From the NCBI GenBank assembly GCA_041658565.1, contig JBAZZY010000008.1, forward strand, positions 38,936 through 102,935: a stretch of DNA of 64,000 nt, written 5' to 3'. Shown one piece after another: positions 34,693 to 43,105 of this stretch (position 1 is the stretch's first letter; each line of letters begins with the position of its first letter). The stretch comes from Actinomycetota bacterium (GTDB taxonomy: Bacteria; Actinomycetota; AC-67). The position numbers and the translations under genes are program-made. Below the pieces are notes generated by a model, which saw nothing but the letters and a program-made list of their open reading frames with translations, was not told where the DNA came from and did no database searches.

Positions 34693-35762
34693 TGGACGCG
34701 ACGACCTGGGTCGAGGTCTCCCGCGAAGGGCTGCGCGCCAACATGCGTGCGGTCGCCGATCACGCGGGCGTCGCACTGTGCGCCGTCGTCAAGGCGAACG
34801 CATACGGCCACGGCTTGACGGAAACGGCGCGCGTGTTCGCCGATGCCGGCGCGACGATGCTCGGCGTCGCGCGCATCGAGGAGGCGCGCGCGCTGCGCGC
34901 GGCCGGGATCGATGCCCCTGTCCTGCTGATGATGCCGGTACCCGACATCGCCGAGGCGCTCGCGCTCGGGTGCGCGGTAACGATCGACGATGTTGCGGCA
35001 GTCGAGGGCATCGGTGCGGGGGCGCACGTCCACCTCAAGGTAGACACCGGAAACGGCCGTCTGGGCGTGACGCCGAAGGACGCAATCGCCGCTGCCGAGG
35101 CTATCGTCGCGCGCGGCGCGACTGCCGACGGGATTTGGACGCACTTCGCCGACGCCGCCGGCCCAAGTAGCGCGCGCCAACTCGCGCTCTTCTCGAGTGT
35201 CGTAACGGCAGTGCGCGCGCGCGGCTTCACGCCCCTGGCTCACGCGTCGAACTCGGCCGCGGTGCTGGCGCTTCCCGGCGCGCGCTTCGACATGGTCCGA
35301 GTGGGAACACTGCTGTACGGACAGAACCCCGTCGGAGCGCGCGCGCCCTGGACGCTGCGAGACACCTTCGCCTGGTACGCGCACGTGGTTTCGGTTCGGA
35401 CGCTGCAACAAGGCGCCACGGTCGGATACGGGTCGGAGTGGACCGCGCCGCGTCCCACGCGCGTAGCGACGCTCCCGATCGGGTACGCCGACGGCTTCAC
35501 GAACGAACCCCACGCGCGCAGCGAGAGCGCGCGCGAAGCGGCGCGCACGGCCGCGCGCACGGCGGCGACGCTGCTCGGGCGCGCGCCGATTACGCGGGCC
35601 GTGTACTTCGGTGAGCGGCGCGCGCCCGTCGTCGGCCGGGTCGCGATGCAGGCGGTGACTGTTTCGCTCGAGGGCCTCGACGACGTCGAAGTCGGTGCCG
35701 TCGCCCGCATCCCCGCGCGCCGCCTGATGGTGTCGTCGGCAATCGACCGGGTCTACCGGTGA
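34692..35762 (+). CDS. alr: Alanine racemase
   Basis: A 356-residue PLP-dependent fold-type III racemase that makes D-alanine for peptidoglycan. The PLP lysine is Lys34 in VVKANAYGHG; the catalytic Tyr is in ATVGYGSEW (Tyr246). The tail holds RVAMQAVTV in place of the usual RVCMDQ. ATG at 34692 overlaps the femAB-like stop; the end overlaps sigma gene by 4 bp (GTGA). Confidence 0.93.
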   Translation: MDATTWVEVSREGLRANMRAVADHAGVALCAVVKANAYGHGLTETARVFADAGATMLGVARIEEARALRAAGIDAPVLLMMPVPDIAEALALGCAVTIDDVAAVEGIGAGAHVHLKVDTGNGRLGVTPKDAIAAAEAIVARGATADGIWTHFADAAGPSSARQLALFSSVVTAVRARGFTPLAHASNSAAVLALPGARFDMVRVGTLLYGQNPVGARAPWTLRDTFAWYAHVVSVRTLQQGATVGYGSEWTAPRPTRVATLPIGYADGFTNEPHARSESAREAARTAARTAATLLGRAPITRAVYFGERRAPVVGRVAMQAVTVSLEGLDDVEVGAVARIPARRLMVSSAIDRVYR

Positions 35763-36358
35763 GCGAGCACGAGTCCGACGCCGCGCTGCTCGAGCAACTC
35801 GCGCGCGGCGAGCGCGGTGCGTTCGACGAGATCGTGAATCGCTACGAACGCCGTGTCTACGCCGTCGCATTGCGCATGTGCGCAAACCCCGACGACGCGC
35901 GCGACGTCACGCAGGAGGTCTTTTGCAGCGCGCTGCGTTCGCTGAAGCGCTTCCGCCAAGAGGCACGGCTTTCCACTTGGTTTCACCGCGTCGCCGTCAA
36001 CGCATCGCTCGACTACCTTCGCAAAGCGTCCAAACGCCCAGTCGCTCCGATCGATGCAGCCGAACATCTGGCGTCGGACGCCGCGGGACCCGAAGAACTC
36101 GCCGGGGCCGCAACACGCGCCGTCGAAGTACAAAGAGCCCTAACGCAGTTGTCCGGCGAGCACCGCGCAGTGCTCGTTCTCCACGACCTGCAAGGCCTGG
36201 ATTACGCTGAAGTTGCAGCGGTGCTGGACATACCGGTCGGAACCGTCAAGAGCCGCGTTCACCGGGCGCGCGCCGAGATCGCCGGACGTCTCGGTCACCT
36301 GCGTTCGACAACGACGGAACCATCAAGCGGTCAAACCCCTCTAACTGAAGAACCATGA
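35759..36358 (+). CDS. sigM: ECF sigma factor (SigM-like by position)
   Basis: A 199-residue ECF sigma factor: region 2 with NPDDARDVTQEVFCSALRSLKRF and STWFHRVAVNASLDYLRK, region 4 with LPVGTVKSRVHRARAEI-type helix-turn-helix (DIPVGTVKSRVHRAR). It directs RNA polymerase to stress promoters. Followed by an anti-sigma gene (ATGA overlap), and by trxB after it, the order seen in mycobacteria (sigM, Rv3912, trxB2). GGAA-N18/19-GTT-type promoters lie upstream of trxB and trx, though which ECF factor uses them is unproven. Confidence 0.9.
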   Translation: MSEHESDAALLEQLARGERGAFDEIVNRYERRVYAVALRMCANPDDARDVTQEVFCSALRSLKRFRQEARLSTWFHRVAVNASLDYLRKASKRPVAPIDAAEHLASDAAGPEELAGAATRAVEVQRALTQLSGEHRAVLVLHDLQGLDYAEVAAVLDIPVGTVKSRVHRARAEIAGRLGHLRSTTTEPSSGQTPLTEEP

Positions 36359-37131
36359 ACACTCCCGCGCACGACCAGGAGCGGCTCTCCGCCTACCTCG
36401 ACGGTGAGCTGGAGTTCGCCGCGCGCGCCGAAGTCGACGCGCACCTGGGCGAGTGCGGGTCGTGCCGCGCGACGCTCGCCGCGTTGCGCACGACCGTCGC
36501 CGACCTGCGCGCGCTGGAGGAACCCGCGCCTTCGGCGCAGGACTCGTGGGCCCTGCGCGCCGCGGTCGCGCGCGCGCGACGCTCGCAGGTACGGCGCGTT
36601 CGGCTGCCGCTGGCGATCGGTGGCGTAGCCGCAGCACTCATCGCGTTTGCCGCCGTCACCATGCGCGGACCGGAGCCCGTCTCCGGATCGGGAACCGCCG
36701 AGATGGCGCTTGGAGCCCGACCCCCGATCCTCCTGCTCGAACAGGATTTCGACGCCGCCTCCGCGCGCGATTTGCTTGCAGGGGATCCAACCTCGGTCAC
36801 GTCTTATCGGGGCGCTACTGCCGACAGCGCCGCCCCGGGATCCCCGCAGGTCCCCGAACAAGCACTACCCGTCCAGTCCGACTCCGGCTCGCTGAAGTCC
36901 AGAAGCACCGCCGCCGGAAGCGTCCGAGGCGACACGGCCGGAGTTTCCGCCTGCGAGAAGGCCATCTTTTCGAAGGACGCCCCTCAGGCGCTGTCTTACA
37001 TCGACGCGCGCTTTGAAGGACGCCCCGCCTACCTGCTCGTCTACGAGTTGGCGTCCCCCGCGCGCCTGGAGCTGTGGGTCGTGTCCCAGGACTCCTGCGA
37101 AGTGCTGTTCTTCGCGCAGCGCAAGCGCTGA
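36355..37131 (+). CDS. Anti-sigma factor with zinc-finger-like N-terminus
   Basis: A 258-residue protein with a zf-HC2-like domain: HDQERLSAYLDGEL and VDAHLGECGSCRAT (H-x3-C-x2-C), one transmembrane segment near residues 82-101, and an extracytoplasmic C-terminal region. It would hold the ECF sigma inactive at the membrane until a signal releases it. Overlaps the sigma gene by 4 bp (ATGA). Confidence 0.88.
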   Translation: MNTPAHDQERLSAYLDGELEFAARAEVDAHLGECGSCRATLAALRTTVADLRALEEPAPSAQDSWALRAAVARARRSQVRRVRLPLAIGGVAAALIAFAAVTMRGPEPVSGSGTAEMALGARPPILLLEQDFDAASARDLLAGDPTSVTSYRGATADSAAPGSPQVPEQALPVQSDSGSLKSRSTAAGSVRGDTAGVSACEKAIFSKDAPQALSYIDARFEGRPAYLLVYELASPARLELWVVSQDSCEVLFFAQRKR

Positions 37132-37135
37132 GCCC

Positions 37136-37163
37136 GGGAACAAGCCGCTCGCGCGCGCGCGTT
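37136..37163 (+). promoter_or_regulatory. ECF-type (SigR/SigH-like) promoter of trxB
   Basis: GGGAAC (37136-37141) and GTT (37161-37163) with 19 bp between match the GGAA-N18/19-GTT pattern of thiol-oxidative-stress sigma factors. A start site here lies about 35 bp before trxB. Confidence 0.55.
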
Positions 37164-37204
37164 AGAATCCCAGCACTTTTCTTTCAGCTCGCGAGGGGAT
37201 CTCG

Positions 37205-38128
37205 ATGCCCGAGAACGTCATCATCGTCGGTTCCGGCCCTGCCGGGCTCACCGCCGCGCTCTACACGGCGCGCGCCAATCTCGAACCTTTGGTCGTCGAA
37301 GGCGCCGCGCCCTACGGCCAGCTCATGCTCACAACCGAGGTCGAGAACTTCCCCGGATTCCCCGAGGGAATCCTCGGCCCCGAGTTGATGGAGAAGATCC
37401 GCACGCAGGCCGGCCGCTTCGGCGGCAAGTTCATCACCTCGGATGCGACCAGGGTCGATCTGTCCAACCGGCCGTTCCGCGTCGAAGTCGGCGACGCCGT
37501 CTACGAGTCCAACGCGCTGATCGTGTCCACCGGCGCCAAAGCGCGCACGCTCGGAATCCCCGGCGAGCGCGAGCTGCTCGGCCGTGGAGTATCAAGTTGC
37601 GCAACGTGCGACGGGTTCTTCTTCCGCGGCAAAGAGATCGCCATCGTCGGCGGCGGCGACTCGGCCGTCGAGGAGGCGCTGTTCCTCACACGCTTCGGGA
37701 GCAAGGTCACGCTCATCCACCGCCGCGACTCGCTGCGCGCTTCCAAGATCATGCAAGAGCGCGCGCTCGCCCACGAGAAGATGGCGTTCGTCTGGAACAC
37801 CACCGTGGGCGAGGTGCTCGGAGACACCACGGTGACCGGATTGCTGCTGCGAAACGTCGAAACCGGCGAAACCTCGGAATTGGCCACCGACGCCCTTTTC
37901 GTCGCGATCGGCCATGTCCCCAACACGACTCTGTTCCAGGGCCAACTCGACCTCGACGACGCCGGGTACATCCGAGTTGCGCACCCGCGCACCAACACGT
38001 CGGTCGAGGGCGTGTTCGCCTGCGGCGACGTGGTGGACCACATTTTCCGCCAGGCAATCACCGCCGCCGGCACCGGCTGCGCCGCCGCGATCGACGTCGA
38101 ACGCTACCTCGAGACCCTCGGGCACTGA
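37205..38128 (+). CDS. trxB: Thioredoxin reductase
   Basis: A 307-residue NADPH-dependent flavoprotein with FAD motif GSGPAGL (9-15), NADPH motif GGGDSAVEEA, and redox pair CATC (Cys132, Cys135), all in TrxB order. It reduces thioredoxin. ATG at 37205 preceded by GAGGGGAT. Thioredoxin lies 4.8 kb away behind two other genes. An ECF-type promoter lies upstream. Confidence 0.95.
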   Translation: MPENVIIVGSGPAGLTAALYTARANLEPLVVEGAAPYGQLMLTTEVENFPGFPEGILGPELMEKIRTQAGRFGGKFITSDATRVDLSNRPFRVEVGDAVYESNALIVSTGAKARTLGIPGERELLGRGVSSCATCDGFFFRGKEIAIVGGGDSAVEEALFLTRFGSKVTLIHRRDSLRASKIMQERALAHEKMAFVWNTTVGEVLGDTTVTGLLLRNVETGETSELATDALFVAIGHVPNTTLFQGQLDLDDAGYIRVAHPRTNTSVEGVFACGDVVDHIFRQAITAAGTGCAAAIDVERYLETLGH

Positions 38129-38204
38129 CTCTGCCGCAGACCCGCCGGTTGGCACCCGCCGCCGCGCATGACAGAATCGGCGGACACAACCGCGGGGAGG
38201 CGGC

Positions 38205-39344
38205 ATGAAGATCGAACGAATCGACGCGTGGCTTTGCCATTTCCCGTGGCCGCAACCGTTCTCCCCTTCCTGGGTGCCCGGACTCGCGAGTCCGGCAAAC
38301 TCGTGCGTTGTCTATCGCCTGGTCACCGACGAGGGCCTTGAAGGGATCACCGCCTTCATCGCGTTCGCCGACGAGGCGCGCGGTCCGGTCAATCTGATGC
38401 GCGCGTTCCTGGTCGGGCGGGATCCGACGCGACCGGCCGAGCTGCGCCCGATCCTGGAAGCAGCCGTGCGCGTGCTCGGCCAACGAGTTTGGTTCGTCGA
38501 GGCGGCAATCCTGGACCTCGCTGCCAAGGCAGTCGGGCTGCCGCTATACCGCTACCTCGGCGGCGCGCGCGACCGCGTTCCGGCCTACGCATCCTTCGGA
38601 GAGATGCGCCCGGCAGCCCAACGCGCCGAGGACGCTCTGGCAGCGCTGGAGCAAGGCTTCACCGCCGTGAAACTGCGGCCACGCCACGCCGAAATGCGCG
38701 ACGACATCGCCGAAGTGCGGGCGGTTCGCGAGGCGGTCGGCGATCGAATGCAGATCGCCTGCGACGCCAACCAGGGGTGGCGCGTGGATGCCTTCGTTGC
38801 GGACTCCCCGCGCTGGGACTTCAAGCGCGCCCTCTCGACCGCGAAGGCCTACGAAGAGTTCGACGTTATGTGGCTCGAGGAGCCGCTGGACCAGTTCGAC
38901 TTCGAGGGCTACGCGCGACTGCGAACACAAACGACGACGCCGATCGCAGCGGGCGAACTGGCGGGGGACATCTGGCCGATCCGCGAGTTGATCGAGCGCC
39001 GGTGCGTGGACATCGTCCAGCCCGACGCGATGTTCACCGGCGGAATCACCGGCGCCGTGCAGCTCGCTCACATGGCGCGCACTTGCGGGATTGAGTTCGC
39101 GCCGCACACGTGGTCGGGCAACGGTATCGGCCTGACGGCGAACCTTCACGTCCTGGGTGCCACGCACGGGTCCTGGCTGGAGTTTCCCTATGACCCACCG
39201 AGCTTCGTTCCGGAGGTCCGCGACGCAATGCTCACCGAGACGATCCCGATCAACGCCGATGGAACCGTCGCACTCCCACAAGGCCCGGGACTCGGGATCG
39301 AACTAAACCTGGAAGCAATCGAGCTATACGGCACACCGATCTAG
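38205..39344 (+). CDS. Enolase superfamily protein (mandelate racemase/muconate lactonizing type)
   Basis: A 379-residue enzyme with the mandelate racemase-family barrel: KLRPRH (base Lys), metal ligands CDANQGW (Asp), LEEPLD (Glu) and AGELAG (Glu), and a C-terminal His (FAPHTWSG) typical of MR-type members. It acts on a small carboxylic acid by alpha-proton abstraction; the exact acid is unknown. ATG at 38205 with GGGAGGC upstream. Confidence 0.85.
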   Translation: MKIERIDAWLCHFPWPQPFSPSWVPGLASPANSCVVYRLVTDEGLEGITAFIAFADEARGPVNLMRAFLVGRDPTRPAELRPILEAAVRVLGQRVWFVEAAILDLAAKAVGLPLYRYLGGARDRVPAYASFGEMRPAAQRAEDALAALEQGFTAVKLRPRHAEMRDDIAEVRAVREAVGDRMQIACDANQGWRVDAFVADSPRWDFKRALSTAKAYEEFDVMWLEEPLDQFDFEGYARLRTQTTTPIAAGELAGDIWPIRELIERRCVDIVQPDAMFTGGITGAVQLAHMARTCGIEFAPHTWSGNGIGLTANLHVLGATHGSWLEFPYDPPSFVPEVRDAMLTETIPINADGTVALPQGPGLGIELNLEAIELYGTPI

Positions 39345-39380
39345 CTCACAAGGCGCGATCGACCGACAGAAAGGAACAGC

Positions 39381-41915
39381 ATGCAGACCCCGATCTTGAG
39401 CCCCGAAGCGCTCCTTCGCGACGAGGCGCGCGCGCGCGTTCGGCTCATCTCGGATGTCTCCTACGACATCGCGCTCGACCTCACCCGCGGCGACGAGACG
39501 TTTGAATGCGAAACGACGATTCGCTTCCGCTGCACCGAGCCCGGCGCGTCGACGTTCCTCGACCTCACCGCACCCGCAATGCGATCGATCGAGCTGAACG
39601 GCACGCCGCTGGATCCGGCGGCGTTCACCGGCTTCCGCTTCCCGCTCGAGAACCTCGCGGCGGAGAACACGCTTCGCATCTTCGCAACGTGCGAGTACTC
39701 GCGCTCGGGGACGGGGCTGCACTTCTTCCGTGACCCGGTCGACCAGAACCCGTACCTGCACACGCAGTTCGAGGCGCGCGAAGCTCACAAGGCCTTCCCC
39801 TGTTTCGACCAACCCGACATCAAGGCGACGTTCGCGCTCACGGTAACGGCGCCCAAGGGGTGGAGCGTCGCGAGCAACACGTCCCCCGAAACCGACGGCG
39901 AGGTCTGGGAGTTTCCCGCAACCAAGACGATGTCCACGTACCTTGTGGCGATCGTGGCGGGGCCTTACCACATCGTGCGCGACCAGCACGGCGACATCGA
40001 TCTTGGAATCTGGTGCCGCCAATCGCTGGCACAGTACCTCGACGCCGACGAGATCTTCGAGATCACCCGGCAGGGCTTCGACTTCTTCGAGTCCTACTTC
40101 AACTACCCCTACATGTGGGGCAAGTACGACCAGTTGTTCGTGCCCGAGTTCAACTCCGGGGCGATGGAGAACGCCGGTTGCGTGACGTTCCACGAGATGA
40201 TGATCTTCCGGTCCAAGGTCACCCAGGCCGCGCGCGAGAATCGCGCCGGGACCATTCTTCACGAGATGGCGCACATGTGGTTCGGCGACCTCGTGACCAT
40301 GAACTGGTGGGACGACCTGTGGCTGAACGAGAGCTTCGCCACGTACATGGGCACCCTCGCACAGGCGCGCGCCACCAGGTTCACCAACGCCTGGACCACC
40401 TTCGCCCAAGGCCAGAAGCTCTGGGCGATGATGCAAGACCAGATGCCGACCACGCACCCGATCGTTGCCGACGTTCCCGACACCGAGTCCGCACGCACGA
40501 ACTTCGACGGGATCAGCTACGCCAAAGGCGCCTCGGTGCTGAAGCAACTCGTCGCCTGGGTCGGCGAGCAGCCCTTCGTCGACGGCGTCCGGAGCTACTT
40601 CCGCAAGCATGAATACTCCAACGCCGACCTCGCGAAGTTCCTCGGCGCCCTCGAAGAAGCCTCGGGACGCAACCTCGCATCGTGGTCGAAGGAGTGGCTG
40701 GAGACGGCCGGAGTGAACACGTTCCGCGCCGCGATCGAGACCAGCGGCGACACGTACCAAAGCGTCGCTCTCGAGCAGACCGCGGTCGCCGGGTGGCCGA
40801 CGCTGCGCTCGCATCGCATCGCGGTGGGCCTGTACGACCTCGACGGAACGCGCCTAGTTCGTCGCCGGCGCATCGAGCTGGACGCGGTCGGCGCGCGCAC
40901 CGAGATACCCGGTCTCGCCGGCGAGAAAGTTGCCGACCTGCTCCTGGTCAACGACGACGACCTTGCGTACACGAAGATCCGACTCGACGCGCACTCGCTC
41001 GCGACGCTAACCGATCATTTGGCCGACCTCGAGGATCCACTTGCGCGCGCGCTGTGCTGGACGGCCGCAACCGATCAGTTGCGCGACGCGGAACTCGCCG
41101 CGCGCGACTTCGTGCGCCTGATCGTCAACAACATCCACACCGAGACCGATCCGAGCACGGTAGGTCAGCTCCTTGCCCAGGCACAGGAGGCCTTCACGCT
41201 CTACGGCGATCCGGCCAACCGCGCCAGCGCCCGTCTCGCACTCGCGACCCGCGCGCTGGCGCAACTCAACGACGCTGAGCCCGCGAGCGACCTTCAGCTC
41301 CTGTGGGCTCGCACGTTCATCTCGACCGCCCGCACCGACGAACACCTGGCGACCGTTCGAGACCTGCTCGACGGCACCACCTCCTTTGAAGGACTCGCAA
41401 TCGACACCGACCTGCGATGGTTCATCGTCCGCTGCCTTGCGGGGCTCGGCGAGATCGGCGACGCCCAGATCACCGCGGAGCTGGAGCGCGACCCCACTGA
41501 CGCAGGTCAGCGTTACGCCGCCGGCGCGCGCGCCGCACAGCCGACACCCGAGGCAAAGGCCGAAGCCTGGGAGGCGATCTGCAGCGAGCACACGCCGCTT
41601 GCGACAATCCGCGCACACATGGGCGGGTTCCAGCGCTTCGATCAAGCCGAGTTGATCGAACCCTACCGTGAGCCGTACTTCGACTCGCTGCAGCGCATGT
41701 GGGACACCCGACCGGTGGAAGTGGCAGCTACCTTCGCCGGCGGCATGTACCCCATCGCGCTCCTCGGCGACGAGTTGGTGGCGCGCACCGACGCCTATCT
41801 TGAGGCCAACCCGTCATCTCCTCCGCCCATCCGGCGAGCGCTGCTGGAAGATCGGGATCAGGTGGTGCGGGCCCTGCGGGCGCGCGCGGTAGACATCGCT
41901 GCCGGGAATCGCTGA
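39381..41915 (+). CDS. pepN: Aminopeptidase N (M1 family)
   Basis: An 844-residue zinc aminopeptidase. It shows GAMEN (about 260-264) for substrate binding and HEMAH (His294, Glu295, His298) followed by ENxxA-like NESFATYMG with the third zinc ligand. Length fits bacterial PepN; the C-terminal helical domain is complete. It releases N-terminal amino acids from peptides in the cytoplasm. AAGGAAC precedes the ATG. Confidence 0.95.
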   Translation: MQTPILSPEALLRDEARARVRLISDVSYDIALDLTRGDETFECETTIRFRCTEPGASTFLDLTAPAMRSIELNGTPLDPAAFTGFRFPLENLAAENTLRIFATCEYSRSGTGLHFFRDPVDQNPYLHTQFEAREAHKAFPCFDQPDIKATFALTVTAPKGWSVASNTSPETDGEVWEFPATKTMSTYLVAIVAGPYHIVRDQHGDIDLGIWCRQSLAQYLDADEIFEITRQGFDFFESYFNYPYMWGKYDQLFVPEFNSGAMENAGCVTFHEMMIFRSKVTQAARENRAGTILHEMAHMWFGDLVTMNWWDDLWLNESFATYMGTLAQARATRFTNAWTTFAQGQKLWAMMQDQMPTTHPIVADVPDTESARTNFDGISYAKGASVLKQLVAWVGEQPFVDGVRSYFRKHEYSNADLAKFLGALEEASGRNLASWSKEWLETAGVNTFRAAIETSGDTYQSVALEQTAVAGWPTLRSHRIAVGLYDLDGTRLVRRRRIELDAVGARTEIPGLAGEKVADLLLVNDDDLAYTKIRLDAHSLATLTDHLADLEDPLARALCWTAATDQLRDAELAARDFVRLIVNNIHTETDPSTVGQLLAQAQEAFTLYGDPANRASARLALATRALAQLNDAEPASDLQLLWARTFISTARTDEHLATVRDLLDGTTSFEGLAIDTDLRWFIVRCLAGLGEIGDAQITAELERDPTDAGQRYAAGARAAQPTPEAKAEAWEAICSEHTPLATIRAHMGGFQRFDQAELIEPYREPYFDSLQRMWDTRPVEVAATFAGGMYPIALLGDELVARTDAYLEANPSSPPPIRRALLEDRDQVVRALRARAVDIAAGNR

Positions 41916-41925
41916 CGGGGACTTC

Positions 41926-41952
41926 GGGAATTATCGGTCCTCGCCGTGCGTT
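41926..41952 (+). promoter_or_regulatory. ECF-type (SigR/SigH-like) promoter of trx
   Basis: GGGAAT (41926-41931) and GTT (41950-41952) with exactly 18 bp between match the SigR consensus GGGAAT-N18-GTT. The start would lie about 50 bp before trx. Confidence 0.65.
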
Positions 41953-42010
41953 TTCCGGCCTGAGACCATCTTTCGATAGGCTGAGCCAAACATCTTGGGA
42001 GGCAAGTTTC

Positions 42011-42340
42011 ATGGGCGCGAACACGATCGCCGTAGCGGACACCGATTTCGAACAAACCGTCCTCAAGAGTGACAAGCCCGTCCTCGTGGACTTCTGGGCG
42101 GACTGGTGCGGTCCGTGCCACATGGTCGCTCCGACGGTGGATGAGATCGCGGGCGAGAACAAGGACAAGCTGGTGGTCGGCAAGATGGACGTGGACGCCA
42201 ACCCCGAGGTTTCGCGCCGCTACGGCATCCTTTCGATTCCGTCGCTGTTGCTGTTCGTCGACGGCGTCGAGAAGGTTCGCATCGTCGGCGCGCGCGGCAA
42301 GGCACAGATCCTGGCGGAACTGCAGCCCTACCTCGTCTAG
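42011..42340 (+). CDS. trxA: Thioredoxin
   Basis: A 109-residue thioredoxin with DFWADWCGPCHMVAPTVDEIA; active-site Cys33 and Cys36, the cis-proline region SIPSLLLF is conserved. It is reduced by TrxB and reduces cytoplasmic disulfides. ATG at 42011 with GGGAGGC upstream. It is separated from trxB by the enolase-superfamily and pepN genes, yet both have similar ECF-type promoter sequences. Confidence 0.95.
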   Translation: MGANTIAVADTDFEQTVLKSDKPVLVDFWADWCGPCHMVAPTVDEIAGENKDKLVVGKMDVDANPEVSRRYGILSIPSLLLFVDGVEKVRIVGARGKAQILAELQPYLV

Positions 42341-42357
42341 AGTTTTCGCCGCGTTCG

Positions 42358-42753
42358 CTACGAGACGCGTTCGAGCCCTGGAACGCGATCGAAGCCGGTG
42401 TCGAAACTAACGATCCGATCGACGTGGTTCGCGCGCATGACTGCGATGTGGACGGCGTCGCGCGCCGACACCCCGTAGCGACCCAGGACGATCCTCTTCG
42501 ACTCCTCGACATCCTCCATGCGTACCGGCAGGATTTCGTCCACGATCTCCTGCATCACATCAAAGGCAGGCTGGATCGCTTCCAACCGGTCGATTGCAGA
42601 GTAGCGATGGAGGATCTCCTGCATCGCCTCGACGTCGGTGGCGAGTCGCTCCCCTCTGACGATCAGATCGTCGAGCACGCGCGTGGCGTCGCTCTTGTGA
42701 CGATGCTCCGCACCGACCAAGTACATCGGCACATTCGAGTCGATGAAGATCAC
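42358..42753 (-). CDS. vapC: VapC-type PIN-domain toxin
   Basis: A 131-residue PIN-domain ribonuclease: acidic residues in FIDSNVPM, a conserved Glu/Asp in TDVEAMQEI and [10 protein letters not shown], and DTGFD near the end. It should cleave RNA when free of antitoxin. GTG at 42753 overlaps the vapB stop by 4 bp (GTGA). Confidence 0.85.
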   Translation of the reverse strand: MIFIDSNVPMYLVGAEHRHKSDATRVLDDLIVRGERLATDVEAMQEILHRYSAIDRLEAIQPAFDVMQEIVDEILPVRMEDVEESKRIVLGRYGVSARDAVHIAVMRANHVDRIVSFDTGFDRVPGLERVS

Positions 42754-42998
42754 GACCCCGCGCGTCCGCGTTCGATCTCCGAAAGCATCTGATCGATATC
42801 GGCGGCGGCGAAATTGTGGCGCGCAGCCGCGCGCACGCTCGCAAGCTTGCGCGCGGGATCCCCCGACGCGGACTCCCGTCGGCTCTTGCGAAGGGACCGG
42901 CGCACCCACTCGGATACGGTCACGCCGCTTCGATGTGCGTCCTCACGGATCGCTTGCATCTCGACTTCGTCAAGAATGACCTGTAACCGGATACTCAT
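42750..42998 (-). CDS. vapB: VapB-type ribbon-helix-helix antitoxin
   Basis: An 82-residue protein with an N-terminal ribbon-helix-helix ([33 protein letters not shown]) that binds DNA and a flexible C-terminus that should block VapC. The start ATG lies inside the palindrome at 42991-43009, so binding would shut off the pair's own expression. Confidence 0.85.
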   Translation of the reverse strand: MSIRLQVILDEVEMQAIREDAHRSGVTVSEWVRRSLRKSRRESASGDPARKLASVRAAARHNFAAADIDQMLSEIERGRAGS

Positions 42999-43009
42999 AG
43001 TATGAGTAT
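42991..43009. promoter_or_regulatory. VapB operator overlapping the start codon
   Basis: ATACTCATAGTATGAGTAT is a perfect 9-bp palindrome with a 1-bp centre; the vapB ATG is within it (minus strand, 42998-42996). Such short palindromes at antitoxin starts are typical autorepression sites. Confidence 0.75.
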
Positions 43010-43105
43010 AACCCCCTCATCCCAGCGGTCTTTGGTCACCGTGGAGGAATTGCCCGAATCGTCGCGAACATCACTGGCGAGAGTTCGCGAGACCGAGGGG
43101 GAGCC

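Noticed and set aside
35759..37131. The nearby ECF sigma being certainly the regulator of trxB and trx
   Set aside because: The promoter pattern fits SigR/SigH-type factors generally; proximity alone does not prove which ECF factor is used, so kept only as a possibility.
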